Notes: generated by a model from the sequence alone, not told the origin. A stretch of DNA of 64,000 nucleotides from Corbicula japonica (GCA_038501625.1 JAZAYU010000087.1:550001-614000); one strand, 5' to 3'. Counted from the stretch's first letter, positions 12,890 through 26,540 are shown. A program made the numbers and translations.

Positions 12890-13075
12890 TATCATCATCA
12901 TCTTCTTCTTCTTCTTCTTCTTCTTCTTCTCCATCACAATCACCACCACCACCACAAACATCATTGTCATCACCACCACCACAACCACCACCACCAATAG
13001 TATTATCATCATCAGCAGCAGCACCATCATCATCACCACTAAAACCATCCGCCACCACCACGATCCACCGTCATC
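12890..13075 (+). repeat. Trinucleotide microsatellite cluster (TCA/TTC/CCA)
   Basis: Runs of TCA, TTC (about 11 units) and CCA follow one another, with CAG and CAT interruptions. They create open frames on both strands (poly-Ser on plus, Asp/Glu/Gly on minus) that I regard as artefacts of the triplet period, with no start context or splice sites to support a gene. Confidence 0.85.
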
Positions 13076-13119
13076 ACCACCCTCATAGAGTGGATCAAAG
13101 AATATGTCGAATGCATTAA

Positions 13120-15330
13120 AAGCAAAATTATTGGTTCTTGTTAAATATCGATTTGTTCCATTTTTGAATATAGTACTTTAACTACTATAGTATTTTACTC
13201 GTCGTAAGAATGTCAGTTTCTGTAATTGACAGGGGATTTTTTACTTTAACAACAATTATCCTCTTTATAAATTTTAATAGCTACAATTGAAATTTTAGTT
13301 TTAAATGGTGAAGAAGACTCTTAATTCGTTATAAGAAAGTATAATACCATAAGTGCAGATATAAGCAAGAACAAATTCAGGAAAACGTTCAGAAAAGTTA
13401 ATGTTATGCAAAGTTTAACGGATTTCCTCGATCATGTTACATTAAAAGCATGCTCATCAAAATGAATTAATTTACGCTAAGTGACATTTCCTTGTTCAAG
13501 TAAACCAGGCAAAGACTGTAAATAAATAGGTTAAGACCGTTTTAAAATAATTAAAATTTTATATGCCGATGTATGCTGTTTGAACCTTGTAAAAGTAACA
13601 TGAAAGCATGATAAGTGATTGTGTGTATGCACTTTTGTTTGGGGCACCAAATTTCGTGGTATTTCGTTTGACACCATTTTGATGGGCTCTTATATATGTA
13701 AATATGTAAACCTCATTGTCATAACGACATTTTTGTTCCATGCTTTTATTTTCATACTTGCAGACGTTATTTATTTGCGTTGTTTGTGTTGTGCCGTGTG
13801 GCGGCTGTAAAAAGTTTCCTTGTACATTCAATCAGTGCTGGTATCAGTTACGTCATTTGAGCACTATACTTATATAAGTTCATAGTGCATCTAAAATTAC
13901 TTTTTTTTAAATATTTCGGCCAGTTTTATGATGGGTGCATTTCCATTACTGACCATGAACAGGCTCAATCAAAACTAGCCTGCAATATTTTCACATTCGT
14001 CGTGTTCGTCGTGGCTTTTAAAGTCATCCATTTCAATTAGGATCGTCAAAAATCATCATGCACAATATCTAAGAATAACAGTTGTTTAAAGATATCAACT
14101 AGTTGTTAAAAACCCATAAAGATTATTATAAAAACAAGAAATGAAAAAAAAAGATACGTTGAAAGCCACCGAACACAATAAATATGAAATCACATTGCAG
14201 ACATGGTCAGTAATGAAAATGCATAACCACGGATTAAGCATTTAATTTCGAGTCAATATCATTTGCAAAATGTAAATGCCTATGTTTCAAATAAGGAAAT
14301 AAACATATCTAATGATGATAACTTAATGCAGTTAATCTTCTGTGATGTGAAATCACTAACATCCGTGTGGTAGATACCTATTAATTAATCGCGAATTTCG
14401 ATGAAAGATTAATACACGAATTTTCAACCCATCGAAATATAAAAGTGTACATAAAGATGATTTCAGAAAATTAAAAACCATCAACGACGATTCGTTTACA
14501 AAACAAAATAATAAAATAACAACAAACGCAATACTTTATGTCATGAATATTCGTAATATACATTCACATTATTTTCATCTTCGGTTGTTTTGCCACCATA
14601 ACAACAACAACAAAAACAACAATAGTAAAACGATGAAAAAAACACAAATGAAATGCCTCATGTTGGTTGCACTGGACAAAAATACCTTCATCACATTGCC
14701 TTTTGACAAACATGAAACATAAAACATTTAATACGACAAGATAAATGAATTACAAAAACTGAAAAATTAGTTTTTGGACAATTTGGCAAGAGACACAGTT
14801 TGCAACCACAAACCAATACCTCATGGCCATAAAATTGGTCACCGTAACATTTTTCACAGCAGGTTGCCAAGTTCATGAACAATTTAATCACTTTGACAAG
14901 ACAGGACGGAATTAAAAATTGTTCAAAGGCTCAACAATTAATATATTGTTTTCAGTCAAGTTAAAACATGTGGTGCGATTTTTTTATAAATGTGCTTAAC
15001 TTTGATTGTTGAGATGTAAGTTTGTTGATATAATGCAGTTTTTAGATACATATATTGAGTCAAACGTCTAACGCAAATCAAAAACACGTTTCCCTTATGA
15101 TGTAAATGCGTGTTTGACGTGAAACTATGTTTTTATATAAAATATTGCTTTAACTTAAAGATTTTTTTTCTTTAGACAATATAATTGTCTTGACTATTTT
15201 AAAAAAAGATAACTTTAAAATTAAATTTAATGTAGTTTCATCGAAACAAAAAATAATTGCGAAACACACGACATACCGTGCAGAATACATATACATGTAT
15301 ACAGTATAATTCTCATATTGTATAAACACG
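13120..15330. other. Gene-free stretch with family A fragments
   Basis: Family A pieces occur at about 13775-14045 (plus; GTGCCGTGTGGCGGCTGTAA, then CAGGCTCAATCAAAAC) and about 14150-14235 (minus). I see no supported exon. Short open frames at 13559-13831 and 14691-14891 have no recognisable domain. Confidence 0.5.
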
Positions 15331-15570
15331 ATCTCTTAGTGCACCTTAGAACCGGGTTTAAACCCCTCACGGCAAATTGTTTTACACCGACCGTTCCATG
15401 GCGATAAACCCTGGGGTTTCTTAATTTTGTTAATTGTCTGTGGTATATATATTGAATTTGATAATTTAAAAACCCACGATCTCTTTTCCTCTCAACTTTT
15501 TTGCTGTGTGGGGAGGCTGTGTATGCTGAATGTGGCCATTCCTGATATGCTTATTCACTTTTTCAGATTT
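15330..15570 (+). repeat. Dispersed family B copy, left of the 28-bp minisatellite
   Basis: A nearly complete plus-strand copy: TTAGAACCGGGTTTAAACCC, TGTTTTACACCGACCGTTCC, GTTAATTGTCTGTGG, GCTGTGTGGGGAGGCTGTG and GGCCATTCCTGATATGC. It lies about 170 bp before the minisatellite; a partial inverted copy lies just past the far end at 18645-18740. Confidence 0.7.
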
Positions 15571-15737
15571 TGAACCTGATAAAAGAAAATAACAATTGTT
15601 AATAATACAAATGAAAAAAAAACAACATAAATGATCGTTACAAATCAATTATCAATACAGACAATACAGACTGCTCATAAATAAATTACCAATACAAATA
15701 CTGTCGAAGAAAAGTGAAACAGCAATTGAGAAATGAA

Positions 15738-18626
15738 GAAACTGCATCCCACATAGCAACCAGAAGACACGACATCCCACATAGCAACCAGAAGACACAG
15801 CATCCCACATAGCAACCAGAAGACACAGCATCCCACATAGCAACCAGAAGACACGTCATCCCACATAGCAACCAGAAGACACAGCATCCCACATAGCAAC
15901 CAGAAGACACAGCATCCCACATAGCAACCAGAAGACACGTCATCCCACATAGCAACCAGAAGACACAGCATCCCGCATAGCAACCAGAAGACACAGCATC
16001 CCACATAGCAACTAGAAGACACAGCATCCCGCATAGCAACCAGAAGAAACAGCATCCCACATAGCAACCAGAAGACACGTCATCCCACATAGCAACCAGA
16101 AGGCACAGCATCCCACATAGCAACCAGAAGACACAGCATCCCACATAGCAACCAGAAGACACAGCATTCCGCATAGCAACCAGAAGACACGTCATCCCGC
16201 ATAGCAACCAGAAGACACGTCATCCCACATAGCAACCAGAAGACACAGCATCCCACATAACAACCAGAAGACACGTCATCCCACATAGCAACCAGAAGAC
16301 ACGTCATCCCACATAGCAACCAGAAGACACAGCATCCCACATAGAAACCAGAAGACACAGCATCCCACATAGCAACCAGATGACACAGCATCCCACATAG
16401 CAACCATAAGACACGTCATCCCACATAGCAACCAGAAGACACAGCATCCCACAGCAACCAGAAGATACAGCATCCCACATAGCAACCATAAGACACGTCA
16501 TCCCACATAGCAACCAGAAGACACAGCATCCCACAGCAACCAGAAGACACAACATCCCACATAGCAACCAGAAGACACAGCATCCCACATAGCAACCAGA
16601 AGACACGTCATCCCACATAGCAACCAGAAGACACAGCATCCCACATAGCAACCAGAAGACACAGCACCCCGCATAGCAACCAGAAGACACAGCATCCCAC
16701 ATAGCAACCAGAAGACAAAGCATCCCACAGAGTAACCAGAAGACACAGCATCCCACATAGCAACCAGAAGACACAGCATCCCACATAGCAACCATTAGAC
16801 ACGTCATCCCGCATAGCAACCAGAAGACACGTCATCCCACATAGCAACCATTAGACACGTCATCCCACATAGCAACCAGAAGACACGTCATCCCACATAA
16901 CAACCAGAAGACACGTCATCCCACATAGCAACCAGAAGACACAGCATCCCACATAGCAACCAGAAGACACAGCATCCCACATAGCAACCAGAAGACACGT
17001 CATCCCACATAGCAACCAGAAGACACAGCATCCCACATAGCAACCAGAAGACACGTCATCCCACATAGCAACCAGAAGACACAGCATCCCACATAGCAAC
17101 CATAAGACACGTCATCCCACATAGCAACCAGAAGACACAGCATCCCACATAGTAACCAGAAGACACAGCATCCCGCATAGCAACCAGAAGACAAAGCATC
17201 CCACATAGCAACCAGAAGACACGTCATCCCACATAGCAACCAGAAGACACAGCATCCCACATAGCAACCATTAGACACGTCATCCCGCATAGCAACCAGA
17301 AGACACGTCATCCCACATAGCAACCATTAGACACGTCATCCCACATAGCAACCAGAAGACACAGCATCCCACATAACAACCAGAAGACACGTCATCCCAC
17401 ATAGCAACCAGAAGACACGTCATCCCACATAGCAACCAGAAGACACAGCATCCCACATAGCAACCAGAAGACACAGCATCCCACATAGCAACCAGATGAC
17501 ACAGCATCCCACATAGCAACCATAAGACACGTCATCCCACATAGCAACCAGAAGACACAGCATCCCACAGCAACCAGAAGATACAGCATCCCACATAGCA
17601 ACCAGAAGACACAGCATCCCACATAGCAACCATAAGACACGTCATCCCACATAGCAACCAGAAGACACAGCATCCCACAGCAACCAGAAGACACAACATC
17701 CCACATAGCAACCAGAAGACACAGCATCCCACATAGCAACCAGAAGACACGTCATCCCACATAGCAACCAGAAGACACAGCATCCCACATAGCAACCAGA
17801 AGACACAGCACCCCGCATAGCAACCAGAAGACACAGCATCCCACATAGCAACCAGAAGACAAAGCATCCCACATAGTAACCAGAAGACACAGCATCCCAC
17901 ATAGCAACCAGAAGACACAGCATCCCACATAGCAACCATTAGACACGTCATCCCGCATAGCAACCAGAAGACACGTCATCCCACATAGTAACCATTAGAC
18001 ACGTCATCCCACATAGCAACCAGAAGACACGTCATCCCACATAACAACCAGAAGACACGTCATCCCACATAGCAACCAGAAGACACAGCATCCCACATAG
18101 CAACCAGAAGACACAGCATCCCACATAGCAACCAGAAGACACAGCATCCCACATAGCAACCATTAGACACGTCATCCCGCATAGCAACCAGAAGACACGT
18201 CATCCCACATAGCAACCAGAAGACACGTCATCCCACATAGCAATCAGAAGACACGTCATCCCACATAACAACCAGAAGACACGTCATCCCACATAGCAAC
18301 CAGAAGACACGTCATCCCACATAGCAACCAGAAGACACAGCATCCCACATAGCAACCAGAAGACACAGCATCCCACATAGCAACCAGAAGACACGTCATC
18401 CCGCATAGCAACCAGAAGACACAGCATCCCACATAGCAACCAGAAGACACGTCATCCCGCATAGCAACCAGAAGACACAGCATCCCACATAGCAACCAGA
18501 AGACACAGCATTCCGCATAGCAACAGAAGACACGGCATCCAACATAGAAACCAGAAGACACGGCATCTAAATAGCAACCAGAAGACACGGCATCCAAATA
18601 GCAACCAGAAGACACGGCATCCAAAT
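15738..18626 (+). repeat. 28-bp minisatellite, about 100 copies
   Basis: Roughly 2.9 kb of head-to-tail 28-bp units with the core ATAGCAACCAGAAGACAC followed by AGCATCCCAC or GTCATCCCAC. The two variants alternate irregularly. Other variants are ACCATTAGAC, ACCATAAGAC, CCCGCATAG, CATAACAACC and 26-bp units lacking TA (CCCACAGCAACC). A block at about 16380-16930 recurs with the same rare variants 1144 bp later (about 17524-18074), so there is higher-order structure. The right edge decays (GGCATCCAAATAGC). Because 28 is not a multiple of 3, all minus-strand frames cycle through the same Cys/Leu/Trp-rich 28-residue peptide; these frames are not genes. Confidence 0.97.
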
Positions 18627-18644
18627 AGCTAAACAAGAGAGACG

Positions 18645-18740
18645 AAAAAATAGTATGGGTAATACTCGACCAATTTCAAAAAGATACCACAAACAATTAA
18701 CGAAAATGAGAACCCGAGGATTATCGGCTTAGAACAGACA
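18645..18740 (-). repeat. Partial family B copy, right of the minisatellite
   Basis: On the minus strand this reads AATCCTCGGGTTCTCATTTT, then CGTTAATTGTTTGTGG and TATCTTTTTGAAATTG, matching the middle of family B. It is inverted relative to the copy at 15330-15570, so the minisatellite sits between inverted partial copies. Confidence 0.6.
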
Positions 18741-21540
18741 GTGTCAAAACTGTTGTAGCTTGTACATATCAAATAACATAAAATAAATTGCATATGGCTA
18801 CTTAAAGAAATAATACCGGACCACCAACAGCCAATAAACTCCTCAAAACACTAAAAACGCGATTAACTAAATAATGTGAAATCACATTTTGTAAGACGAA
18901 ATCATACAAATAACTATATCTAGTCTGATAGCCTAGACCAGACTCAAAAAGGTCATGACCCTAATGGTGTATAGGAAAACAAAAAAAAACGGTTCGGGTC
19001 ATAAATGTACCAACTGTGCAAGTTTATGTATAATTTTAATACAAACTGAAAATACTACCTTTGGGCTATGAAAAGGGATAGCATAATAAATTAAACGGTA
19101 AATTTATATCAGTAAAGATAAAGGGAAGCAAATGTGATTGAACTGATCTCTTTATAAAGGGTAATAACTCGAAAACCTTTTCCCTTTTATATGATTAGAG
19201 TTACATGCCTTGTTACGTTTTACATCAAATTCGGTGTTATTTTCAAATAGCTAATCATGGCTTTTGGGAAGCTTGAATAGGAAAGATTTTTTCTGAATTC
19301 CTGGACGTTCACGTTGATAATTGCGCTAATAGTTTGCCTGAAAAGAAACTGATATAATGGAATTTACTCATTTATGCTAATAACAATACTCATTTATTTG
19401 TACGGGGAGATTTCTTACGGTCGCAACACTACAAAAAATGCCATTAATTACAAACGTTTTTCGGCGCTTGCGAATGCAGAATTTTAAAATAAGTGCTTTT
19501 ATCAATTATATAGCCCTTTCAGTGCTGTTTAGTTTGATACATATATTTTTGTTAATATTGAGTTTCGCTTAAACCGGGGCTAGGCGGCGTGAACAGTAAT
19601 AAGGATTACTGCTTATAAACAGGCTCAATCAAACCAAACCTGCAATATTTTGATATTTGTCATGTTCGGAGTTTTTCAGTTGTTACTGATTTAGTCACTT
19701 CAATTTTGTCAATATAATTGATTTAAATATATTTAAAACAATATTCACGTCCAAGCTGTTTTCCTCCATTTGTGCTTAAAATACCTATAATTTTAGGAAT
19801 CTTAGTGTTTTGTGATAAATTGTTTGTGCGCACTGTTTTAATGCCAGATTAAAAAAAGTTTTCTCTTGCTAGCTGATTACGCCATTTACATTTTCTTGAG
19901 ACAATGCAACCCGTTAAGATTTTAAAACTATGCAATCAATGCGTACGTATTTTTGTAATTTGTATAATTGGAAACTATTGCAAGCGTCATTAAAATTACT
20001 GCAGTTACACTTACTTCATCAAACTTTTTGCAGTGTTATTTCCCCTTACAATACGGTCCTCGTCAACAGTAGCGCGTCAAAGGGAGACTAGTGCGTTAGA
20101 CTTTGAGACTATATTATTCACAGTGATTACTCTTCATGGTTAATTATTTTTGTTAAACACTACAGATTTCTTAATAGTAAAACATCTTACCGATGTTTAT
20201 ATCAGTTAGAATTATTTTGAAGTGAAAAACTATATTGCATGCGTTTCATCACATTACATAATTGGCTTTTGGTGTGATTTTATACAACGGATTTTGTTAG
20301 TGAAATTAATACAAACTGTTGCTAAATGACGTCACCTTAATGAAAGTTTTTTAATTATGCTGTGTTCTTTATTTAAGGAATGAACAAGACCGATACTGTG
20401 GTGTATTCATTGCTTATTTTTCATTTACTCAGATGATGAATTCCCCAAATCTTCTAGTTTTGATAGAATTCGTGAAGAAAGTTGTCAGGAAGTTGTGACT
20501 ATATACGTATAACGTGTCAGTCTACTGAGGCAAAAAATACACGTAACTTTAGGTGTATGGGGTACAAACCGGACTTTAGACATTACAAGTTTTTTCTCAA
20601 ATGTGTCAATTTGAATTCAGCGGTATTCCGATAAAAATGGTTACTTTGCTTAACATTTGTTCATTTCATTAACCGTTTCAAACGCCTTACAAGTATTAAA
20701 TCTTATTTGCGTTCGTTTTTGATTTAATAAAATATTGCACACTATTAACGTTAAATTTGCGTCTCCGACGAATAATCACTGACGAAACCATTCAGCATAT
20801 TTGCCATGATACGCCTTACTTTCCCATACTAAGTCTTGTTGAGGTCGTCAAATGTATACTGCTCATAATTTGACAAGGGCCACTTTTGTTGTCTGTAGTT
20901 TTCCTGCTTAGATATTTTTACACTCAAATTTTAGTTCGTTAATTCAACTCTAATAAATCGGTTTTATCAAGTAAACAATAAAAACATATTTATTTTATCA
21001 TAAAGTGTTTAAAATTTTAACCTAAAAATAATAACTTATAGACCACCATAGTGCCTCTTATTCAACTTTGAGTAACATACAAAAAGGCATTTCATAAACA
21101 TACACCCATGTACATAAACAAGTACTTCGGTAACATGAGGTAGGAAATTTTATGGGATAGGTGACAGGCGGGTCATAAAAATCTCATAAACATTGATATA
21201 TCCGAAAACATATTTGTAACAATTCGTCTATACGTGTGTTTTATTTGACAGATATGTCATTCTTTTTCTGTGATTAACCTATAGTCAATATACATGGTTC
21301 ATCAAATATAGTCAAGGACTTAATGATATGCAACACACATCTATTGGTCAAAAGTTATTTAATGATCTCTATCTAATGACATATGTCAATTTGGTAACAT
21401 ATATCGTCAATTGTCCGTAAAGCCGCTAGTCATTCCCGATCTTTCCTTCTTGCGACCACCTCGAGTTTTTGGGGAATCCACAAGGCAGTTGTGGCAGTTC
21501 GATCTAAAGGATTTGTTGTTGTAATTTAAGGAGTACAATT
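18741..21540. other. Gene-free stretch with one family A copy
   Basis: One family A copy lies at about 19555-19680 (GGGGCTAGGCGGCGTG then AACAGGCTCAATCAAACC). I see no exon in the rest. The region just before 21552 must contain the promoter of the next gene, but no clear TATA box is visible. Confidence 0.5.
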
Positions 21541-21551
21541 GAACTCAGAGA

Positions 21552-23365
21552 ATGAAAGTAGTAATTGCATTGTGCTTAATGTGTGTGGTGGTTGGATCGC
21601 TCGCCCAGACAGCGGGAAGACCAGGGGCTGGGCCCGGGGCCGCTTCTAGTGGAATGTCTTCGGACACAATGAGAGCCATGATGCTGACTAGAATGCTGGC
21701 CAGTGGCGGCGCTGGAGCACAAGGAAATCTTGCCAACATGTTGCTCCTAAGAGGTATGCTATTTCTCGTAACAGACTTTACATTTTTTAACATTTTAATA
21801 TGCATTTAAAGCTACTGCCCATGAACATGCTCAGTCAAACCGACTCTGCAACATTTTGATTATTAATCGTGTTTGGTGGCGTTCAGAAGTCCTTTTTCAT
21901 CTCATTAATTTTAATGTTTATTTTTCATCTTGGGCGAACCGTTTATTTGAGGAGGGTTATACTTTATTTTATAGGAATCATTAAGGGGATTTCTGCTAGA
22001 AATTCAGAAACTGTCTAGTAACTGCCCTTAGTTGGACTGTCGCAAACGAAATCCTTTACTGGAAACCTTACATCCCAACCTGGTCGTATACAAGACTGTG
22101 ACGATTAAACGGCTCGCGTATACGTTACCCAAATTTTTAAACAGAACAGAACATAAATTTTATTTCGCCTCAAGCATATCAGCTAATCGTCATACACGAA
22201 AAAATAAATTACACGCAGTGAGATACATACAATTCAAAAAACAGAATTTTACAATTGCTGTGAGAGTGTTCATCTTGGAATAAATACAAACAATCAATTT
22301 TATAGGTTTTGTACAACGTTAAAATTTAACAACAGTAGAAAATGTAAAAAGCTACCTAAATGTTTAAGGCTTCATTCCTTCGTTTAAAATCCTTGATGCA
22401 GTACAACGCTTACTTATTAATTGTGGAAATTTGGTTTGAATTTAACAATTCGATGAATTTAAACATAGTATTACTTGGTCTATAGGAATATAATCTAATT
22501 TAATAAAAAGCGCTTCGGATTTATCGTTAACAATGTCTTTATCTTGGGGATGCCCAAACACGGAATTTCGTGCTATTTTGTCTCAAAGGGGTTTTTAATC
22601 TACCATGATTAGAACTTATTTCTATTTCTGACATTTCACGCGTCTGTAAATTTTGTGATATAATCGTATAATATGAAATTATATAACAATAAATTATATT
22701 TATTATTAATGGAAAATAAAAACGTGCGAATGTTTGCCGTTAACTGGTCGCAACTATAAAAATATAAATGAAACATTTAAATCCATGAAAACCAGGATCA
22801 AATAAGAGACTAAAACAGCTTAAAATATTTTAAAGGTTTAGGTTTACGACCATATAAAGGCATTATCGGATACACAAGCGGTTAATTTTAATGTTGTATT
22901 TCGCTCCAGTTTCTTATAAAGCCACCTTCCGATCAAAGCTAATTTTTTTGTATTTTATAATTTGTTAAGACATGCGAAGCAAAGATTGAAAGACCTGGAA
23001 ATAGGTTTTTGTTTAAAATGATCAATCGACTAATTTTACAACAGTCGCAGTAGTTCTTAAACGTTTAAACCCCTACCATTTTTAAAGGATGGCTTCTTAT
23101 AAAAGATGATGTATACATATTTAAACTTATTTTGATTTTAAACAAAATCTCAAAGTTTTTAATCTTATTTAAGATAAAAATACTGAGCAATGCTGAAGTT
23201 TCATTAACACTTTATTCCTTTAAAATTCTTATCTTGGTATTATTTACTTTTGAAAAAACATTTAACAACTTTGTTTTTCTTCTTTTTTCAGGAAGTCTTG
23301 AGCCCCATGAATACATTATGTGCCGTCAAAATGCTATGTTGTGCATGATGTTTTTGAATCGATAA
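21552..23365 (+). CDS. Met-rich small secreted protein precursor, 91 aa, two exons
   Basis: I recognise no named family. Coding exons are 21552-21753 and 23292-23365, joined by donor GAG|GTATGC and acceptor TCTTTTTTCAG. The protein starts MKVVIALCLMCVVVGSLAQ, a clear signal peptide with probable cleavage before or after the Q, followed by a Gly/Ala/Pro stretch, a Met-rich helix-like segment (DTMRAMMLTRMLASGG) and LANMLLLRG. The last exon encodes a 24-residue tail with two Cys (EYIMCRQNAMLCMMFLNR). The intron is phase 1 and splits the Gly codon before the tail, as in the 79-aa gene at 5837-7623, and both tails carry two Cys among Met, so the two are probably related. The ATG is the first in its frame before the signal peptide. 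The intron holds a family A fragment at about 21800-21905. Function unknown; an extracellular matrix role is inference. Confidence 0.8.
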
Positions 23366-24780
23366 ATCAAACTTGTATGAAGCTAAAAACAACCGTAGAT
23401 GGAGAGGACGATCTTGAAACGTAGAAGACGGAAGCTTGTTTTAGACTGAACCGATATTGCCATATGTTGTGTTTTTGATATTATGACATTTTCTTTAAAT
23501 GACACATGTGTAGAAACCACCTCACTCCGTTGGAGTTCTACAATGGAGACGCTTCTTCAGAAAATGTAAATTTGGAATTCACGTCATTCTTTTGAATGAC
23601 GTCATACAGCTGTCGCTATATTTCAGAGCAGACGACATTGTCTGTTCTATTTAGAGAGAATGACGCCAACGATGACGGCATTAATTTATTTTTAGATATG
23701 TTTGATGTAATTTTTATTCGTCCATAAGCAATAACCATACCACAAATAGTCTCCGCAAAATTAAAAAGTATCGCTGAACATACATTTCGTGTTTAAATTA
23801 AAATTAAAGATGAATATATAACAGTCAATTACGGCTTAAATAATAAAGTCAAAATTAAAAAAATAAAGATACATGTAAAAATATAATATGAAAAATTACT
23901 TATTAGTTAGGTAAATCCTAGGTAAATATGACAATATTTCCAAGAAGACATTTTCTGACGTTGTGACTCAAAAAAAGAGTCTTGGAACGGAGAATCTATG
24001 GGACCAGGACCTACTTATTTTTTCAAGGTTTGGAATCACGTGATCAAAGTAATCTCGATGCTAAAATGTTTTTTTAATATTTACATGTAATAAAAATAAT
24101 CTCGAAGCTTAAGTGACATTTAATTTTGTTAAACTATTTACACCAAATCGAAATAATCTCGAATCTAAAGTAATTTACTTCAAAAAATATTTACATATTT
24201 AATTTACAATTGTTGTCAGTCATTTCTTCTTCATCTCAAACGAGAACTATGATACTTTAAATTCCAACATAACACTTAACATAAGCATTATTGTTTTACC
24301 TTTTTTCGTTTTTATTTTTCCGTAGAGACTATTTGTGACCACGTGATTTCCGACCATATTTTGACTAATTTATAAACTATTCTCTCCACGTTTTGTGTAA
24401 CAAGTTTGTATTGTGCAAATGTGTGCGTTCTGTAATATACAATGTAGTATTTTAGATCTGTATGTTTGTTGTTTTAGGATATTTTAAGCTTATTTACACT
24501 CGTTCTTTGAGTGAAACTGCCAAAGTATTGACACTGCCAGGAACCAATCAGGCTTTTTATTGGAATAAAAATATTCACTTGTAATCAATACCTTTCTAAA
24601 TTTGCAATTTTAATGTTAGTTGCATAAAACCGAACTGGTATTCATGTTTATACCTACCTGATTTGAAATTTCTTTGATTCGAAAGAAAATAAGAACAATA
24701 AATTAAAACAACCACAGCCAGCTTTCTTCCTTACTTATTATCCGTGGGATATTGCTTATATCCGATGTGCAATCGGTAGA
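23366..24780. other. 3' flank of the 91-aa gene and gene-free DNA
   Basis: Candidate AATAAA signals occur near 23840-23870, which would give a 3' UTR of about 480 bases; this is weak because the DNA is AT-rich. The motif AATAATCTCGA recurs at about 24050-24170. No exon is seen. Confidence 0.4.
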
Positions 24781-24889
24781 TCTAGATCAGAACCGTCAGT
24801 AAAAATCTCATGAATGTTAAAAGAAAACAGCGTATATAAGGAACAGACTATACGGATGTGCAGGCTGACCTTGTTCTACTCATGTTAAT

Positions 24890-25080
24890 AGATACTTTCT
24901 TGCGTACTGTACCACGGAAATAACCGATCTTGTACTTTCTTGTGTACCACGGAAATAACAGATCTTGTACTTTCTTGCGTACCACGGAAATAACCGACCT
25001 TATACTTTTTTTGCGCACCACGAAAATAATAATCTTGTACTTTCTTGCGTGTCTCGGAAATAACCGATTCGGTATCCAAG
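24890..25080 (+). repeat. 35-bp tandem repeat, about 5 copies
   Basis: Units contain ACCACGGAAATAACCGATCT then TGTACTTTCTTGCGT. The last copies are diverged (GCGCACCACGAAAATAATAA, GTGTCTCGGAAATAACC). Open frames of up to 104 codons over this array on both strands come from the repeat, not from a gene. Confidence 0.8.
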
Positions 25081-25589
25081 AAAACAACGTATGTAAGATG
25101 AGAATAAGATATGACGTAAGTGTGACGCTCATTTAACATGTACTCTTTTTCCGATGAAAAATACTGGTTCGGAAGCCTGGCTAATAAACAAGTGATCAAA
25201 ACAAGTATTTATTTTTATGTACTTATCGGGCATACCATTAAATGCGAGGCTTAATGACCGCTATAGTTGTTGTCTTACTTCTGCAAATGAATTTAGTTAT
25301 AGATACAATACAAAAAGGTATCTTACCTAGTATATTTGGTTCAGTTTACAGATTAAATATGGTCAGGTTATTTACTTTTTAACTGGGTGATCTTCTGAGG
25401 AAGAACCGGTTATTCACATGAAATATGTATGATTCGTACAATTTGGCGGCCCTAGAAGTTATGTCCTTGCAAATAGCCGTGTTATCGTAAGTATGTATCA
25501 GCTTACGCTCTCACAAAGTTTGACACGTTTGCTTAATTTCATTTCAATGGTTTCTGAAGCTTTTACTGAAATACTGTAAATATTGAGTT

Positions 25590-25735
25590 GCACTTAACCC
25601 GGGGCTAGGCGGCGTGGGCAGTAATATGCATTTCCATTACTACCCATGAACATGCTCAGTCAAACCGAGCCTGCAATATTTTCATATTTGTCGTGTTCCG
25701 TGGCTTTCAAAGTTCCCTTTTCATCTATTTGAAAT
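25590..25735 (+). repeat. Dispersed family A copy
   Basis: GAGTTGCACTTAACCCGGGG, CTAGGCGGCGTGGGCAGTAA, CATGCTCAGTCAAACCGAGC and TTCAAAGTTCCCTTTTCATC match the family A core closely. Confidence 0.75.
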
Positions 25736-26084
25736 TCGAGAAGAAAATAATTTATAAACGCTGTTTAGTAAACGCGAACTCGTCATTGCCAACATGTTAT
25801 ACGATATAATGATGTAGTACTTGGTTAATCATAAAACACAACACAATCAAATAATCACATTTTGAGCTTACTGTTGTATGGAAATTGGAAACAAAATATT
25901 GTGTATATTAGTAAGTTAGCAAAATCTTTAAAAAAATCGACATTATACTTACAATTTGTAAAAATATTACCACGATAAGAAATAAGATACCATGTAAGAA
26001 CCTGTTCAGGCAAGTGTCAGATTGGCGACCACCAGAGTTCGTTTTTTCTTTCTTTAAATTTGTTTGAGACGACGATTTTATGCT

Positions 26085-26150
26085 ATCTATATCGTTCTAA
26101 CTGGCTGTGTAAGGAAGCTGTATTTTCTGAGTGCGGCTTTCCTTAATAAG
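26085..26150 (+). repeat. Family B fragment
   Basis: A fragment matching the distal third of family B (GGCTGTGTAAGGAAGCTGT, TGAGTGCGGCTTTCC). An inverted copy lies at 26765-26860, so the promoter and first exon of the first WxWGN gene lie between inverted copies. Confidence 0.5.
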
Positions 26151-26530
26151 CGTGGTTATCTTTTTAGTCTTGTTTTTATATTTATAAAAATTTTGTAATG
26201 GCGCTCGCTAACAAGACACGTATTTAAAAATATTCTCTCTGCAAAACTACTCCCAGAATAGCTTGAACAGCACATTGGTTATGAGCCAGGTATCAAAACG
26301 TTTAATAAAAGGAATCTTATTGTTAACCTTTGACCTGGTGCTTTTACGTAGAATCCATCACGAAATGCTTGACAAACATTAAATAGAACATCGGCAATGG
26401 TTGTTATATAAAGGTTTTTATACAAATAATGACGAAAAATAGGTGTAACACTGTTTGATGTTTCTATATAGGCCTTTTGACGAGGTAATAACGGAAGAGT
26501 ACATAGATTTTTATGGTGTTCTTGTTTTAC

Positions 26531-26540
26531 GTATATATAC
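26531..26540 (+). promoter_or_regulatory. TATA-type promoter of the first WxWGN peptide gene
   Basis: GTATATATAC lies about 80 bp before the donor of the noncoding first exon. The region from about 26280 to 26612 is similar to 33020-33335 upstream of the paralogue (shared blocks AATAGGTGTAAC, TTTGATGTTTCTA, ATGCCTTTTGA/GGCCTTTTGA, TGTTCTTGTTT), so promoter and flank were duplicated with the gene. Confidence 0.65.

Noticed and set aside
12810..13119. Asp/Glu/Gly-rich and Ser/Pro-rich frames on opposite strands
   Set aside because: Both are translations of a TCA/TTC/CCA microsatellite and have no other gene features.
15738..18626. CRISPR array
   Set aside because: Units are contiguous 28-bp repeats with no spacers, and the genome is eukaryotic.
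15652..18636. Many overlapping minus-strand frames of 60-173 codons encoding a Cys/Leu/Trp-rich repeat protein
   Set aside because: All come from the 28-bp minisatellite. Since 28 is not divisible by 3, every frame shows the same 28-residue cycle, and 26-bp units break frames; there is no start context, signal or splice support.
24848..25199. Lys/Arg/Val-rich minus frames of 94 and 104 codons
   Set aside because: They overlie a 35-bp tandem repeat in two frames at once and have no recognisable domain.
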